Part shown: positions 25,343 through 34,587 of the stretch, piece after piece
Layout: each line of letters opens with the position of its first letter
How positions within the stretch are numbered: the stretch's first letter is position 1
Origin: Falsiroseomonas sp.
GTDB taxonomy: Bacteria; Pseudomonadota; Alphaproteobacteria; Acetobacterales; Acetobacteraceae
Direction: 5' to 3'
Assembly (NCBI RefSeq): GCF_030695085.1
Contig: NZ_JAUYTS010000033.1
Span: 1 to 38,933, forward strand
Length of the DNA: 38,933 nucleotides
The notes under the pieces: model-generated
The model's input: only the letters and a program-made list of their open reading frames with translations
Databases searched by the model: none
What the model was told of the DNA's origin: nothing
Program-made: the position numbers and the translations under genes

Positions 25343-26350
25343 TCAGCGACGGGCGTAGGCGGCGGCCTGGCGCGCCAGCGCCGCGATGCCGGCGCGCGCC
25401 AGCATCTCATGCACCTCCCGGAACGCCGTGGTCTTGGTGCGGCGCTCAGCCTCCAGCAGCGCCGCGCCCTGGGCCTCGAGTGCCGCCAGCGGCCAGATCC
25501 GCAGCGCCCGGTCGAAGGCCGGCTTGTGGCGGAAGAACACCGGTGGGCGCAGCACCCCGGCATCGCCGGCCAGTTGCGCCTCATGCAGTCGCTGCACATG
25601 GCGCAAGGTTGCGCGCACCACCATCACGGCATTGGCGCCCTCCGCGAAGGCGGTATCCAGGGCGCGGTCAGCGGCCTGGGCCTCGCCGGCGGTGGCGGCC
25701 ATCAGCGCGGTGTCGAGATCCGCCGTGGCGCCATCCGCGACGCAGGCCATGGCCGCGGCCTCATCGACCTTGCCGCCAGCCCCGGCATGCAGCGCCAGCA
25801 CCTCCACCGCACGGCGCATCAGCATGCGATCCTCCCCCAGCCGCGCCGCGAGCCAGGCGAGCACAGGCGGGTCCGCCTGCACGCCCTGTTCGCGCAGCAG
25901 GCGGCCGATGGTGCCGGCCAACTCCTCCGGCTTCTCGCGGTAGCAGGGCACCACCATCACATCCGGCGCGGCCTCGGCCAGGGCGCGCAGCTTGGAGCGG
26001 GGGCTCATCTCGCCGCCTTCCAGCAGCAGCAGCGCGTCCCCGGCACCGGCCAGCGCGTCCTTCAGCGGGGTGGCGTGGGCATCCGTCGCGTCGCGCAGGC
26101 GAACCACGCGGCGGCCGCCGGTCATCGCCAGGGCCGCGGCTTCCCCGGCCAGGGCGCCGGGGCGGGTGGCTTCCTCCCGGCTCAGTTCGGCCAGGCGGAA
26201 GGGGTCGGGTATCGGGCCGAGCACGGCGTGCATCAGCGCCTCCGCCCGCTCCCGCGCCAGGCCGGCATCGTCGCCATGCAGCAGCACGGCGCGCGTGGCG
26301 CCGGGATTGGCGAGGAAGCCGGCGATGCGCTTGGGATCGAGCTTGGCCAT
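25343..26350 (-). CDS. holA: DNA polymerase III delta subunit (clamp loader)
   Basis: HolA opens the beta sliding clamp in the DnaX clamp-loader complex. The 335-aa protein opens with KLDPKRIAGFLANPGATRAVLLHGDDAGLARERAEAL, the delta-subunit N-terminal domain (a P-loop-like fold without a full Walker A, as is normal). It ends with the helical domain that packs in the clamp loader (RIWPLAALEAQGAALLEAERRTKT). It lies six bases after lptE at the end of the leuS-lptE-holA operon, an order common in alphaproteobacteria. Confidence 0.95.
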   Translation of the reverse strand: MAKLDPKRIAGFLANPGATRAVLLHGDDAGLARERAEALMHAVLGPIPDPFRLAELSREEATRPGALAGEAAALAMTGGRRVVRLRDATDAHATPLKDALAGAGDALLLLEGGEMSPRSKLRALAEAAPDVMVVPCYREKPEELAGTIGRLLREQGVQADPPVLAWLAARLGEDRMLMRRAVEVLALHAGAGGKVDEAAAMACVADGATADLDTALMAATAGEAQAADRALDTAFAEGANAVMVVRATLRHVQRLHEAQLAGDAGVLRPPVFFRHKPAFDRALRIWPLAALEAQGAALLEAERRTKTTAFREVHEMLARAGIAALARQAAAYARR

Positions 26351-26356
26351 CCCGCC

Positions 26357-27016
26357 TCAGCGGAGGGCAGGCGTCAGCCCGGGCAGCAGTTCCGGCCGCG
26401 CCGGCTGCACTACGACGGGGCTTGGGGCGGCTGCCGGCATGGTGGCGCCCTGCGCCAGCCCGGCGGCACCGGCCTCGCGCCTGCGGAAATCCACCACGAT
26501 GCGGGTCACCACCAGCTCCGCCAGGGTCTCGGCCAGGCGATGTTCCGCCGCTTCCCGGCTGCTATCGGCGGCAAAGAACTGGTTGGGCGGGATGTTGTAG
26601 GCCTCGATCGCGCGCTCGGTGCCGGTGGCCAGCGTCTCCCGCGGCGGGCCGATGCGCGCCAGTAGCCAGTTGGCGGTGCCGATGTAGCGCACGCGCGTCG
26701 GCGTGCCGTCGCGCTGGATGCCGACGCCTTCCGCCTGCTGGGCCGCGGCCACCTGCAATTCGTACAGCGCCTGGCTCGGCCCGCCGATGGACTGGCCCAT
26801 GCGCTGGGTCAGCGCGCGGCGCAGCAGCTGGCCGAAGCGTTCCTGGATGATGGCGACGCGGATCTGCGACAGCTCCGCCCGCACATCCGCCGTGCCGCTG
26901 CTGCCATAAAGCGGCCGGAAACCGCAGCCGCCGAGGGCCAGCAGGCCGAGCCCGCCGAACAGGCCGCGCCGCGAAAGGGATTCAGACGACGTAATTGACC
27001 ACCCGCCCCGGAACAT
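26357..27016 (-). CDS. lptE: LPS assembly lipoprotein LptE
   Basis: LptE plugs and assembles the LptD barrel that places lipopolysaccharide in the outer membrane. 219 aa with a lipoprotein signal: [16 protein letters not shown] ending in the lipobox cysteine C31, followed by GFRPLYG, the hallmark start of mature LptE in alphaproteobacteria. The remaining sequence is the LptE fold. The C-terminal 35 residues are proline- and alanine-rich. No in-frame start exists between 27016 and the signal peptide, so the gene must overlap the leuS 3' end by about 35 bases. Confidence 0.93.
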   Translation of the reverse strand: MFRGGWSITSSESLSRRGLFGGLGLLALGGCGFRPLYGSSGTADVRAELSQIRVAIIQERFGQLLRRALTQRMGQSIGGPSQALYELQVAAAQQAEGVGIQRDGTPTRVRYIGTANWLLARIGPPRETLATGTERAIEAYNIPPNQFFAADSSREAAEHRLAETLAELVVTRIVVDFRRREAGAAGLAQGATMPAAAPSPVVVQPARPELLPGLTPALR

Positions 27017-29624
27017 GAATTCGCTTCTTCACCGGCTTGCCGCCGAAGGCACGCTGCACGTTCTCCTCCGCCTCGGCCAGGGCGAATATCTCCGCCTCCG
27101 GCGCGCCGACGGCGACCTCGATGGTGGCGCGCAGCTTGCCGAGCACCTGCACGGCCAGCGTCATCGTCTCCGCCTTCACCAAGGCCGGGTCGGCTTCCGG
27201 CCAGGGCAGCTGGGCGACGAGGTCCGGCGCCCCAGGGTTGAGCAGCGCGTACAGCTCCTCCGCCAGATGCGGCATCATCGGTGCGGCGAGGCGGGCCAGG
27301 GTTTCCAGCGCCTCCCGTCGCGCTTCGCCCATGCCCTCCGCCGCGGCCTGCGCCTCGGCATCGCCGATCGCATTGGCGAATTCGTGGATGCGGGCCACGG
27401 CGACGTTGAACGCGAAACTGTCCAACGCCTCGGTCACCGCGACCATGGTCCGGTGCGTCACCTGGCGCAGCTTTTTCGCGGCACCGGTCGGCTCAGGCAT
27501 CGGTGTGCCAGGCGCCGGCAGGGTCGGCAGGGCATTGCTGGCCAGGCGCCAGACCCGTTGGGTGAAGCGGAAGGCGCCGGCGACGCCGGATTCCGTCCAC
27601 TCCATGTCCCGCTCCGGCGGGTTGTCGGACAGGATGAACCAGCGCGCGGTGTCGGCGCCGTATTTGCCGATGATGGCGCCGGGGTCCACCGTGTTGCGCT
27701 TGGACTTGGACATCGCTTCGACCCGGCCGATGGTCACCGGTTCGTTGCCGCCCTTGAGCGTTGCGCTGCGCGTGCCGTCCGCGGCGAGGCTGAAATCCAC
27801 CTCCTCCGGATACAGCCAGCGGCCATCGGGGCCCTTGTAGCTTTCGTGCTGCACCATGCCCTGGGTGAACAGCCCGGCGAAGGGCTCCGTCACGTCCAGA
27901 TGGCCGGTGGCCTGCATCGCCCGGGTGAAGAAGCGGGAATAGAGCAGGTGCAGGATCGCGTGCTCGATGCCGCCGATATACTGGTCCACCGGCAGCCAGG
28001 CATTCACCGCGGCCTGGGTGACCGGCTCCGCCGCCCCGGGTGAGCAGAAGCGGGCAAAATACCAGGAGCTGTCGACGAAGGTGTCGCAGGTATCCGTCTC
28101 CCGCCGCGCCGGGGCGCCGCAGGACGGGCAGGCCACATGCTTCCAGGTGGGGTGGTGGTCCAGCGGGTTGCCGGGGCGCGAGAAGTCGACATCCTGCGGC
28201 AGTTCGACCGGCAACTGGTCCTCCGGCACCGGCACGGCGCCGCAGGCGTCGCAATGGATCACCGGAATCGGGCAGCCCCAGTAGCGCTGGCGCGAGACGC
28301 CCCAGTCGCGCAGGCGCCAATTGACCACGCCGTTACCCTGGCCCTGGGCCTCCAGCGTCTCGATCGCCGCGCGCTTGGCGGCGGGCACCGGCTTGCCGTC
28401 CAGGAAATCCGAGTTGAACAGCGTGCCGTCATCGGTATAGGCGGCGCCGTCCAGGGCGAAGCTGGCCGGGTCCGCGCCGGGCGGCAGCACCACGGGCCGG
28501 ATCGCCAGGCCGTATTTGGTGGCGAATTCGAAGTCGCGCTCGTCATGGCCCGGGCAGCCGAAGATGGCGCCGGTGCCGTATTCCATCAGCACGAAATTCG
28601 CGATCCAGACCGGGAAGGTCTCGCCGGGCAGGAACGGGTGCGCCACCCGGAAGCCGGTGTCGAAGCCGCGCTTCTCCGCCTGCTCGATGGCGACCTCGCT
28701 GGTGCCCATGCTGCGGCATTGGGCGACGAATTTCTGCGCCTCGGGGTTCGCGGCCGCGGCGGCCGCGGCCAGCGGATGCTCGGCAGCGACGGCCAGGAAG
28801 GACATGCCGAACAGCGTATCCGGCCGCGTGGTGAAGACCTCCACCTCCGCCGTCTCCGCCACCGGCTCGGTCAGCTTGAAGCGCACCCGCGCGCCTTCGC
28901 TGCGGCCGATCCAGTTGGACTGCATCAGCTTCACGCGATCCGGCCAGCGATCCAGCCCGCCCAGCGCCTCCAGCAGGTCCGGCGCGTATTTGGTGATGGC
29001 CAGGAACCACTGGGACAGCTTCTTCTTCTCGACCAGCGCGCCGGAGCGCCAGCCGCGGCCGTCGATCACCTGTTCATTCGCCAGCACGGTGCCGTCCACC
29101 GGGTCCCAGTTGACCCAGGACTCCTTGCGCTCGACCAGCCCGGCCTTCCAGAAATCCAGGAACAGCTTCTGCTGCTTGCCGTAATAGGCGACATCGCAGG
29201 TGGCGAATTCCCGCGACCAGTCCAGCGACAGGCCCATGCGCTTCAGCTCGGTGCGCATATTGGCGATGTTGTCGTAGGTCCACTGGCCGGGATGGATGCC
29301 ACGTTCGCGCGCGGCGTTTTCCGCCGGCAGGCCGAAGGCGTCCCAGCCCATCGGGTGCAGCACCAGGTGGCCGCGGGCGCGCTTGTAGCGCGCGACCACG
29401 TCGCCCAGCGTGTAGTTCCGCACATGGCCCATGTGGATCTTGCCGGAGGGGTAGGGGAACATCTCCAGCACGTAGTATTTGCTGGCCCCGTCTGGCGGCA
29501 CATCGGGCACGGCAAAGCAACCGCGGCTTTCCCATTCCGCCTGCCAACGTGGTTCGGCGGCGGCGAAATCATGCCGGGCTGGCTGTGGCTGGCCAGCATC
29601 TTGGGTCGGGGACATCTCGTTCAT
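26982..29624 (-). CDS. leuS: Leucyl-tRNA synthetase
   Basis: LeuS charges tRNA-Leu. The 880-aa length is normal. The class I signature HIGH appears as HMGH in [15 protein letters not shown], and the KMSKS loop as [15 protein letters not shown]. The editing domain (CP1) is present, with the threonine-rich [18 protein letters not shown] zinc-ribbon-like CDACGAVP...CPSCGAPA pair is also visible. It lies 15 bases after the DUF3576 lipoprotein gene. No tRNA or T-box-like leader is seen upstream. Confidence 0.98.
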   Translation of the reverse strand: MNEMSPTQDAGQPQPARHDFAAAEPRWQAEWESRGCFAVPDVPPDGASKYYVLEMFPYPSGKIHMGHVRNYTLGDVVARYKRARGHLVLHPMGWDAFGLPAENAARERGIHPGQWTYDNIANMRTELKRMGLSLDWSREFATCDVAYYGKQQKLFLDFWKAGLVERKESWVNWDPVDGTVLANEQVIDGRGWRSGALVEKKKLSQWFLAITKYAPDLLEALGGLDRWPDRVKLMQSNWIGRSEGARVRFKLTEPVAETAEVEVFTTRPDTLFGMSFLAVAAEHPLAAAAAAANPEAQKFVAQCRSMGTSEVAIEQAEKRGFDTGFRVAHPFLPGETFPVWIANFVLMEYGTGAIFGCPGHDERDFEFATKYGLAIRPVVLPPGADPASFALDGAAYTDDGTLFNSDFLDGKPVPAAKRAAIETLEAQGQGNGVVNWRLRDWGVSRQRYWGCPIPVIHCDACGAVPVPEDQLPVELPQDVDFSRPGNPLDHHPTWKHVACPSCGAPARRETDTCDTFVDSSWYFARFCSPGAAEPVTQAAVNAWLPVDQYIGGIEHAILHLLYSRFFTRAMQATGHLDVTEPFAGLFTQGMVQHESYKGPDGRWLYPEEVDFSLAADGTRSATLKGGNEPVTIGRVEAMSKSKRNTVDPGAIIGKYGADTARWFILSDNPPERDMEWTESGVAGAFRFTQRVWRLASNALPTLPAPGTPMPEPTGAAKKLRQVTHRTMVAVTEALDSFAFNVAVARIHEFANAIGDAEAQAAAEGMGEARREALETLARLAAPMMPHLAEELYALLNPGAPDLVAQLPWPEADPALVKAETMTLAVQVLGKLRATIEVAVGAPEAEIFALAEAEENVQRAFGGKPVKKRIHVPGRVVNYVV

Positions 29625-29639
29625 CGTATTGCGCCAGCG

Positions 29640-30194
29640 TTACCGCGCGGCGGCGGTGGATTGCGCGCGCAGTTCCCGGGCGCGTGCCAGCACCTGGTCC
29701 TCGAGCTCCGAGGCGGTGCCGGCGGAGACCGGGGCCTCGACCCAGGCATTGCCGCGCAGTTCCTGCCGGAACAGTGCCACGCGCACGCCATCCGAGCGAA
29801 GCTGGCGGCCGAGGATATAGGCCGTGGCGCGGAAGCGCTCGCTGGGATTGCCGGGCGGCGAATACCAATCGGTGATCAGCACCCCGCCGAACGGATCGGC
29901 GGAGGACAGCGGCATGAAGGACAGCGTGTCCAGCGCCGCGCGCCAGAGGAAGGCATTGACGCCGATGCCGACGCCGCCCTGGTCGGCTGCGCCGCGTTGC
30001 TGGGTGCGATCGGTGCCGAAGATCAGGATGCCATCGCTGCCGCCAAGGCGGCCGCGCACCTGATCCCGGCGGCGGTCGGAGCTGTATTCATCCAGCTCGG
30101 GCGTGCGGAGATTGCCGTCGAGCGTGCTGCACGCCACCAGCAGCGTCCCGGTCAGGCCCACCATCATCAGTCGCGTCAGGCGCATCTTTCCCAT
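29640..30194 (-). CDS. DUF3576 family lipoprotein
   Basis: 184 aa from the ATG at 30194 (the ATG at 30185 is also possible). The N-terminus RLTRLMMVGLTGTLLVAC is a lipoprotein signal with lipobox LVAC. The mature protein follows the DUF3576 pattern, including GVNAFLWRAALDTLSFMPLSSADPFGGVLITDWYSPPGNPSERF. In alphaproteobacteria DUF3576 is typically found just upstream of leuS-lptE-holA, as here, and probably acts at the outer membrane; its function is unknown. Confidence 0.92.
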   Translation of the reverse strand: MGKMRLTRLMMVGLTGTLLVACSTLDGNLRTPELDEYSSDRRRDQVRGRLGGSDGILIFGTDRTQQRGAADQGGVGIGVNAFLWRAALDTLSFMPLSSADPFGGVLITDWYSPPGNPSERFRATAYILGRQLRSDGVRVALFRQELRGNAWVEAPVSAGTASELEDQVLARARELRAQSTAAAR

Positions 30195-30286
30195 CCCGGC
30201 CCGGCGGGGGCCTTTTCTCCGGATGGTCTTACCCTTCCGGCGCCCGATCGCAAAGCCAGGGAAAGCGGCCCAGGGTCTCACGCATG

Positions 30287-30317
30287 AAAAAGGGGTAGCA
30301 GGTTGCCCTGCTACCCC
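30287..30317 (-). terminator. Intrinsic terminator of the porin gene
   Basis: On the minus strand GGGGTAGCAGG and CCTGCTACCCC form a perfect 11-base-pair stem around a 4-base GCAA loop, followed at once by TTTTT. It begins 26 bases after the porin stop. This is the clearest factor-independent terminator in the window and fits a highly expressed outer-membrane gene. Confidence 0.93.
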
Positions 30318-30342
30318 CCTCAGGCTCGCTGATCCGGAAGGA

Positions 30343-31551
30343 TCAGAAGGCCATGCGCGTGCCCAGGATGAACACGTCTATGCTGCGGTCGCGGTAGTTG
30401 GCTGCCGTGTTGGCTGCACCGAACGGAAGGACGTTCTCATCCTCGACGTTGGTGTAGTTGGCGAACAGTTCGAGGCCCGGAGCCAGGGTGTAGACGGCGC
30501 CGACGCCGATCGCACGCTGCTCGCGGTCATTCACGCCCGGAAGAGCGTTGTCACGCTTGCCACGCGAGTAGAAGGCGCCAACCGAGACGGCATCAAAGCG
30601 ATAGGTCGCACCGATGGTCCAGTTGTTGGAGTTGCTCAGGCCCGGGGCCAGGCCAGCGCGGCCCGGAGCGGACCCGGAGTAGCGGCCCCAAATGTAGTGA
30701 CCACCGATGGTGAAGCCCATCGCGGACAGGTTCAGGCCGGCCTGGTAGGCGTTCGGGTCACGGTTCGGCGAACCCGTGGGCGAGTCGCCGCGCATGGCGG
30801 AGAAGGCCGCGGCCACACCGACATTGCTAAAGCTGCCACGGTAGCGGAGCGCACCAGACAGCTCGTTGCGGATGGAGCCTGCATTGGTGTTGCGCTGCAG
30901 GGCGTTGTTCGCTGCCGCGTTCGGCTGCAGGTAGTTCTCACCCTCGTACTGGTTCGGCGCGTAGCTGACGCCAAAATCGAAGCCGAAGAACTGCGGGGAC
31001 AGGTAGATGACCTTGGTGCTGTCGCTGCCGTCGTTGATGGTCGTCAGGATGTAACGCGTGCCGTCGGCGACCGGCGCCACGAACTCGTCCCAGCCACCCG
31101 ACTCGCCGAGGTTCGTCACGCTCGGGGCGGCGACCTTCAGCTGGTCGGCGGCGCTGTCCTGGTCACCGAACTGGAAGGTGCCGAGGGTCGGGGAGGAAAT
31201 GAAGCCCCACATCTCGTCGGTGTCGACGATGGTGCCGCTGCCGCTGTTGGCGGAGCCCGCATTCGTCACGTTGTCCATCTGCAGCTCGATCTCGGCACCA
31301 TAGGAGATGCCGTTGGCGGCCTTGCCGCGCACGATCACGCTGATTTCCATATCGGACCGGAAGTCGACCTTGGCACGAGAGGCCGGCAGGCCGGTGGTCG
31401 CGGCGCTATCGAAGTTGTCGTCGACATAGCCGCCGGTGAACTCGAAGTAGCCGCCCACGCGAACCGTCGGAGCCGTCTGCGCCTGGGCGACAGTGATGCC
31501 CATCAGCGCGGCGCCAACCACCGCGGTGGTGCCCAGCAGAATCTTGCGCAT
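30343..31551 (-). CDS. Outer-membrane porin
   Basis: 402 aa from the ATG at 31551, which follows an unusually strong AGGAGGAGG ribosome site about 8 bases upstream. A signal peptide (MRKILLGTTAVVGAALMGITVAQA) precedes a barrel rich in alternating aromatic and polar strands (VRVGGYFEFTGGYVDD, AFYSRGKRDNALPG, LELFANYTNVED) and ending in the outer-membrane C-terminal phenylalanine (ILGTRMAF). It looks like a general trimeric 16-strand porin of the Rhodospirillales type. Codon use is more even and less GC-rich at third positions than its neighbours, as expected for high expression. Its own promoter and terminator flank it. Confidence 0.92.
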   Translation of the reverse strand: MRKILLGTTAVVGAALMGITVAQAQTAPTVRVGGYFEFTGGYVDDNFDSAATTGLPASRAKVDFRSDMEISVIVRGKAANGISYGAEIELQMDNVTNAGSANSGSGTIVDTDEMWGFISSPTLGTFQFGDQDSAADQLKVAAPSVTNLGESGGWDEFVAPVADGTRYILTTINDGSDSTKVIYLSPQFFGFDFGVSYAPNQYEGENYLQPNAAANNALQRNTNAGSIRNELSGALRYRGSFSNVGVAAAFSAMRGDSPTGSPNRDPNAYQAGLNLSAMGFTIGGHYIWGRYSGSAPGRAGLAPGLSNSNNWTIGATYRFDAVSVGAFYSRGKRDNALPGVNDREQRAIGVGAVYTLAPGLELFANYTNVEDENVLPFGAANTAANYRDRSIDVFILGTRMAF

Positions 31552-31665
31552 ATCTAAAAACCTCCTCCTGCGCCGGGTGGCCCCCGGCATGCGACGACCC
31601 GCCTGCCCCCCTCGGCAGGACGCCGCCACCAGGTTCCCCCCCGATGGCAGTCAGGCCCGGGGCGG

Positions 31666-31695
31666 ATAATGATCCGCACCACCCGGGCAGGGCAA
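31666..31695 (-). promoter_or_regulatory. Candidate promoter of the porin gene, overlapping an inverted repeat
   Basis: On the minus strand TTGCCC (31695-31690) and CATTAT (31671-31666) are 18 bases apart. The inverted repeat GCGGAT-AATG-ATCCGC (31662-31677) spans this -10, so a repressor or activator could bind there. The predicted leader is about 108 bases long. Confidence 0.4.
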
Positions 31696-31724
31696 CGGCG
31701 CAGCGGCGAGTTCCGCGACTTCCT

Positions 31725-31760
31725 TGAGACACTGTGGCGAAATGGCCACAAGCTGTCTCA
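31725..31760 (-). promoter_or_regulatory. Long imperfect stem-loop after the ThiE-like stop
   Basis: TGAGACA and TGTCTCA (31725-31731 and 31754-31760) pair, and inside them TGTGGC and GCCACA (31733-31738 and 31745-31750) pair around a 6-base loop, with a small asymmetric bulge. The ThiE-like stop codon is part of it. No T-tract follows, so it may protect the 3' end, act as a weak or Rho-linked terminator, or serve the porin promoter downstream. Confidence 0.5.
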
Positions 31761-32375
31761 CCGCCGCAACGCACCAATCGCGGCCAGGCCGGCAAGCCGG
31801 GCGCGGGGCAGCCGCCCCGCTGTCGCCCCGGCGACGCCGCCCAGCGCCACCGCCGGCCGGCGCAGCCGCCTGGCCAATTGACCCCAGCGCAACGGGCCGA
31901 GCCCTGGCGCGCCCGGGTGGCTCGGCGTGGCGAAGGCCGGCGAGACGAAGCCGAAATCCGCACCCAGCCGCCGCGCCCGCGCCACGGCCACGCGCCCATG
32001 CACCGCCAGCGACAAGCGCGCCCATGGCGCGCCGCGGCGCCGCGCCGCCAGGAAGGCCTGAAGCCGCGGCGGGTCCGGCCGGTCCGGCAGATGCAGGCCG
32101 CACCGCGCGCGCAACGCCGCGGCCGGATTGCCGCCCAGCAGCAATATCAGCCCACGCCGCCGCGCAATCTCGCGCAGCCGCGCCAGCACCAGCGGCGGCA
32201 GGCCCCGGGCCAGCACCCCGGACCCGCGCGGCAGCCGCCCGGCCGCCGCGCAAGGGTCCGGCAGCCGCGCCGGATCCGAGACCAGCCACAGGCGCGGCAC
32301 CGCGCCACGCCCGTCGCGCTGCGGCCGAAGCCGGCGTGACCAGTCCGCCAGCGCGGCGCGGCCGGGCTCAGTCAC
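31758..32375 (-). CDS. Thiamine-phosphate-synthase-like (ThiE/TenI superfamily) protein
   Basis: 205 aa, starting at GTG. The ThiE-like barrel is recognisable from LHLPDRPDPPRL, the helix HGRVAVARARRLGADFGFVSPAFATPSHPGAPGLG (in ThiE the GPxFxTxTK loop that binds pyrophosphate) and PAVALGGV. Many residues are replaced by arginine and alanine, and the diphosphate loop reads SPAFATPSHPG, so activity as a true ThiE is uncertain; a TenI-like or related role is possible. It stands alone without other thiamine genes, divergent from the YggS-like gene. Confidence 0.72.
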   Translation of the reverse strand: MTEPGRAALADWSRRLRPQRDGRGAVPRLWLVSDPARLPDPCAAAGRLPRGSGVLARGLPPLVLARLREIARRRGLILLLGGNPAAALRARCGLHLPDRPDPPRLQAFLAARRRGAPWARLSLAVHGRVAVARARRLGADFGFVSPAFATPSHPGAPGLGPLRWGQLARRLRRPAVALGGVAGATAGRLPRARLAGLAAIGALRR

Positions 32376-32464
32376 GGCGGGGCGGCCGTCGCCCGTTGTT
32401 CCGGCGCCTGTCCCCGGCTGCCGGGCGATTCCGCCCAGATCGAAAATGCTCTAGCGTCCCTGCC

Positions 32465-33151
32465 ATGCCGCACGACCTCCCGCCCGATCCGACCATCGCC
32501 GCCAATCTCGGGCAGATCCGCGACAGGATCGCCGAGGCCTGCAGCCGCGCCAACCGCCCGCCCGGTGCCGTCACGCTGGTTGCCGTTTCCAAGACCCATC
32601 CCGCCACTGCCGTGGAAGCCGCGCTGGCCTGCGGGCAGATGACCTTCGGCGAGAACCGGGTGCAGGAGGCGGAGGGCAAGTTCCCCGCGCTCCGCCCCGC
32701 CTGGCCTGCGCTTCGCCTGCACCTGATCGGCGCGCTGCAGACCAACAAGGCGCGGGAGGCGGTGCGCGTCGCCGACGTGATCGAAAGCCTCGACCGTCCC
32801 AGGCTCGCCCTGGCCTTGCGCGACGCCATGGCGCGGGAGGGCCGCCAGCCGCGGCTGCTGGTGCAGGTCAATACCGGTGACGAACCACAGAAGGCCGGCA
32901 TCGCCCGGGCCGAGGCCGATGCCTTCATCCGCCAATGCCGGGAGGAACATGGCCTGCCGGTGGATGGCCTGATGTGCATCCCGCCGGCCGAGGACGATCC
33001 GCGGCCGCATTTCGCCCTGCTGGCCGAGATGGCGGCGCGGCACGGCCTCGTCACGCTTTCAATGGGCATGAGCGGCGACTTCGAGGCCGCGATCGCCGAG
33101 GGCGCCACCCATGTCCGCGTCGGCTCCGCCATCTTCGGGCATCGCAGCTGA
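32465..33151 (+). CDS. YggS/PLPBP-family pyridoxal-phosphate homeostasis protein
   Basis: 228 aa from the ATG at 32465. The fold-type III PLP-binding family is clear: VTLVAVSKTHPATAVEAAL with the PLP lysine K43, FGENRVQEAEGKF, LHLIGALQTNK, LVQVNTGDEPQKAG, DGLMCIPP and LSMGMSGDFEAAIAEGATHVRVGSAIFG at the end. YggS-type proteins bind pyridoxal 5'-phosphate and steady B6 and amino-acid pools, with no known catalysis. It ends six bases from the convergent histidine phosphatase gene. Confidence 0.95.
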   Translation: MPHDLPPDPTIAANLGQIRDRIAEACSRANRPPGAVTLVAVSKTHPATAVEAALACGQMTFGENRVQEAEGKFPALRPAWPALRLHLIGALQTNKAREAVRVADVIESLDRPRLALALRDAMAREGRQPRLLVQVNTGDEPQKAGIARAEADAFIRQCREEHGLPVDGLMCIPPAEDDPRPHFALLAEMAARHGLVTLSMGMSGDFEAAIAEGATHVRVGSAIFGHRS

Positions 33152-33157
33152 GGCGCG

Positions 33158-33715
33158 TCAGTGGTGCTTCCAGGACACCTCGGTCAGCGCCGGCTCGGTC
33201 GGGTCGCAGCGCAGCCAGGTGCCGTTCGCGACCGATTGCCCCGTCATCGCGAGAATAAAACCCCAATGCGCGACCACCAGGGTGCTGGACCAATCCTCCA
33301 GCGCCGACATCTCACCGCGGAACAGCGCGGCGCGGGCCAGGACCTGGTCGGCCGGTTCCTCCTGCGCCGGCCACCACACCTCCTCCACATGCGTGAAGTC
33401 CAGATGCGGCCATTCGGCGGATAGCGCCGTGGCGGGGCTACCGATGTCGCAGGTGAAGGCATAACGTTCCCGCACCAGCGGCTGCACCAGCACGTTCAGG
33501 CCCAGCCTGCGGGCCAGGGGTTCCGCCGTCTGCAAGGCGCGGCTGTAGGGGGAGGCGATGATCCGCGTGATGCCCTGTGCCGCCAGCGCCTCCGCCGCCT
33601 GTTCGGCCTGGCTGTGGCCGAGCGGGGTCAGGCGCGGGTCGGGAATGCCGGGGTCGCGCCGCGTGGCGCTGAAGTGCAGGTTGAATTCGCTCTGTCCGTG
33701 GCGGAGCAGGATCAT
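33158..33715 (-). CDS. Histidine phosphatase family protein (phosphoglycerate-mutase-like)
   Basis: 185 aa from the ATG at 33715, giving MILLRHGQSEFNLHFS. The phosphohistidine motif RHGQSEFN is at the N-terminus, SPYSRALQTAEPLARRLGL is the second conserved block, and LVVAHWGFI carries the second catalytic histidine. Members act on phosphosugars, nucleotides or cobalamin intermediates, and the substrate here cannot be read from the sequence. A longer open frame back to 33793 exists without conserved residues. It is divergent from the Tim44-like gene. Confidence 0.9.
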   Translation of the reverse strand: MILLRHGQSEFNLHFSATRRDPGIPDPRLTPLGHSQAEQAAEALAAQGITRIIASPYSRALQTAEPLARRLGLNVLVQPLVRERYAFTCDIGSPATALSAEWPHLDFTHVEEVWWPAQEEPADQVLARAALFRGEMSALEDWSSTLVVAHWGFILAMTGQSVANGTWLRCDPTEPALTEVSWKHH

Positions 33716-33888
33716 CGGCGGGGCGGCTCCTGAAGAAGGTCGGGATGTGGGATGCAGATGCGGGACAATCCGCGGCGGCATTCCGGCGTTCAAGGGGATC
33801 TATTGACGGTTCGCGCGCATCATCGGTGGTGAAGGCGTTGCGGGGGGGCAGGGGCCGCCTTAAGTGAGTGCTTGATGAGGAGTTGGCA

Positions 33889-34569
33889 ATGTCGGGCGGG
33901 TTTCCTGTCGATCTGATCCTGTTCGCAATGGTCGCGGCATTTCTGGTGCTGCGGCTGCGAAGCGTGCTCGGCCGTCGTACCGGCTTCGAGCGTCCGCCGC
34001 GCGAGGGTGCGGCGCCCTATGATCCGCGCGCCCCGCGCCCGGCCGGTGAATCCGACCAGCCGGAACTGCCGCCGCCGGCCGCCATCGGCACCACGCGCCA
34101 TGTGGTGCCGGATGCGCGCACGCCGGCTGGACAGGCCATGGTTCGCATCAAGGGCATCGATCCGTCCTTCGAGCCGCATGGCTTCCTGAACGGCGCCGAG
34201 GGCGCCTTCCGCATGGTGGTGGATGCCTTCGCCCGTGGCGACCGCGAGACCCTGCGCGCGCTGCTGGCCGATGACGTCTATGGCGGCTTCGAAGGCGCCA
34301 TCACCGCCCGGGAACAGGCTGGTGAGACGCAACGCTCCGAAGTGCGCGCCATGCAGGAGGCCGGGATCGAATCCGCCGACCTGCGCGGCTCTGTCGCCGA
34401 TGTCACCGTCCGCTTCGTCAGCGACCAGGTGAACCTGACCACGGCCAGCGATGGCAGCATCTCCGCCGGCGCCGAGGCGGTGACGGAACTGACCGACATC
34501 TGGACCTTCCAGCGCGACCTCCGCAGCGAAGACCCCACCTGGCGCCTCGTCGCCACCCGCTCCGCCTGA
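33889..34569 (+). CDS. Tim44-like domain protein
   Basis: 226 aa from the ATG at 33889, six bases after GAGGAG. A single N-terminal membrane helix (about residues 5-22, VDLILFAMVAAFLVLRL) is followed by a proline-rich linker (about 40-70) and a C-terminal Tim44 domain (FEPHGFLNGAEGAFRMVVDAFARGDRETLRALLADDVYGGF to the end). Bacterial Tim44-like proteins (TimA) are inner-membrane proteins of unclear role related to the mitochondrial import motor subunit. It is followed 18 bases later by mltA, as in many alphaproteobacteria, where secB usually comes before it; secB is absent here. Confidence 0.93.
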   Translation: MSGGFPVDLILFAMVAAFLVLRLRSVLGRRTGFERPPREGAAPYDPRAPRPAGESDQPELPPPAAIGTTRHVVPDARTPAGQAMVRIKGIDPSFEPHGFLNGAEGAFRMVVDAFARGDRETLRALLADDVYGGFEGAITAREQAGETQRSEVRAMQEAGIESADLRGSVADVTVRFVSDQVNLTTASDGSISAGAEAVTELTDIWTFQRDLRSEDPTWRLVATRSA

Positions 34570-34587
34570 TTTTTCGACGCTGCCGCG

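Noticed and set aside
28137..30287. A 716-codon plus-strand open frame opposite leuS and the DUF3576 gene
   Set aside because: Same reason: leuS and the lipoprotein are certain on the minus strand and the plus frame shows no family motif.
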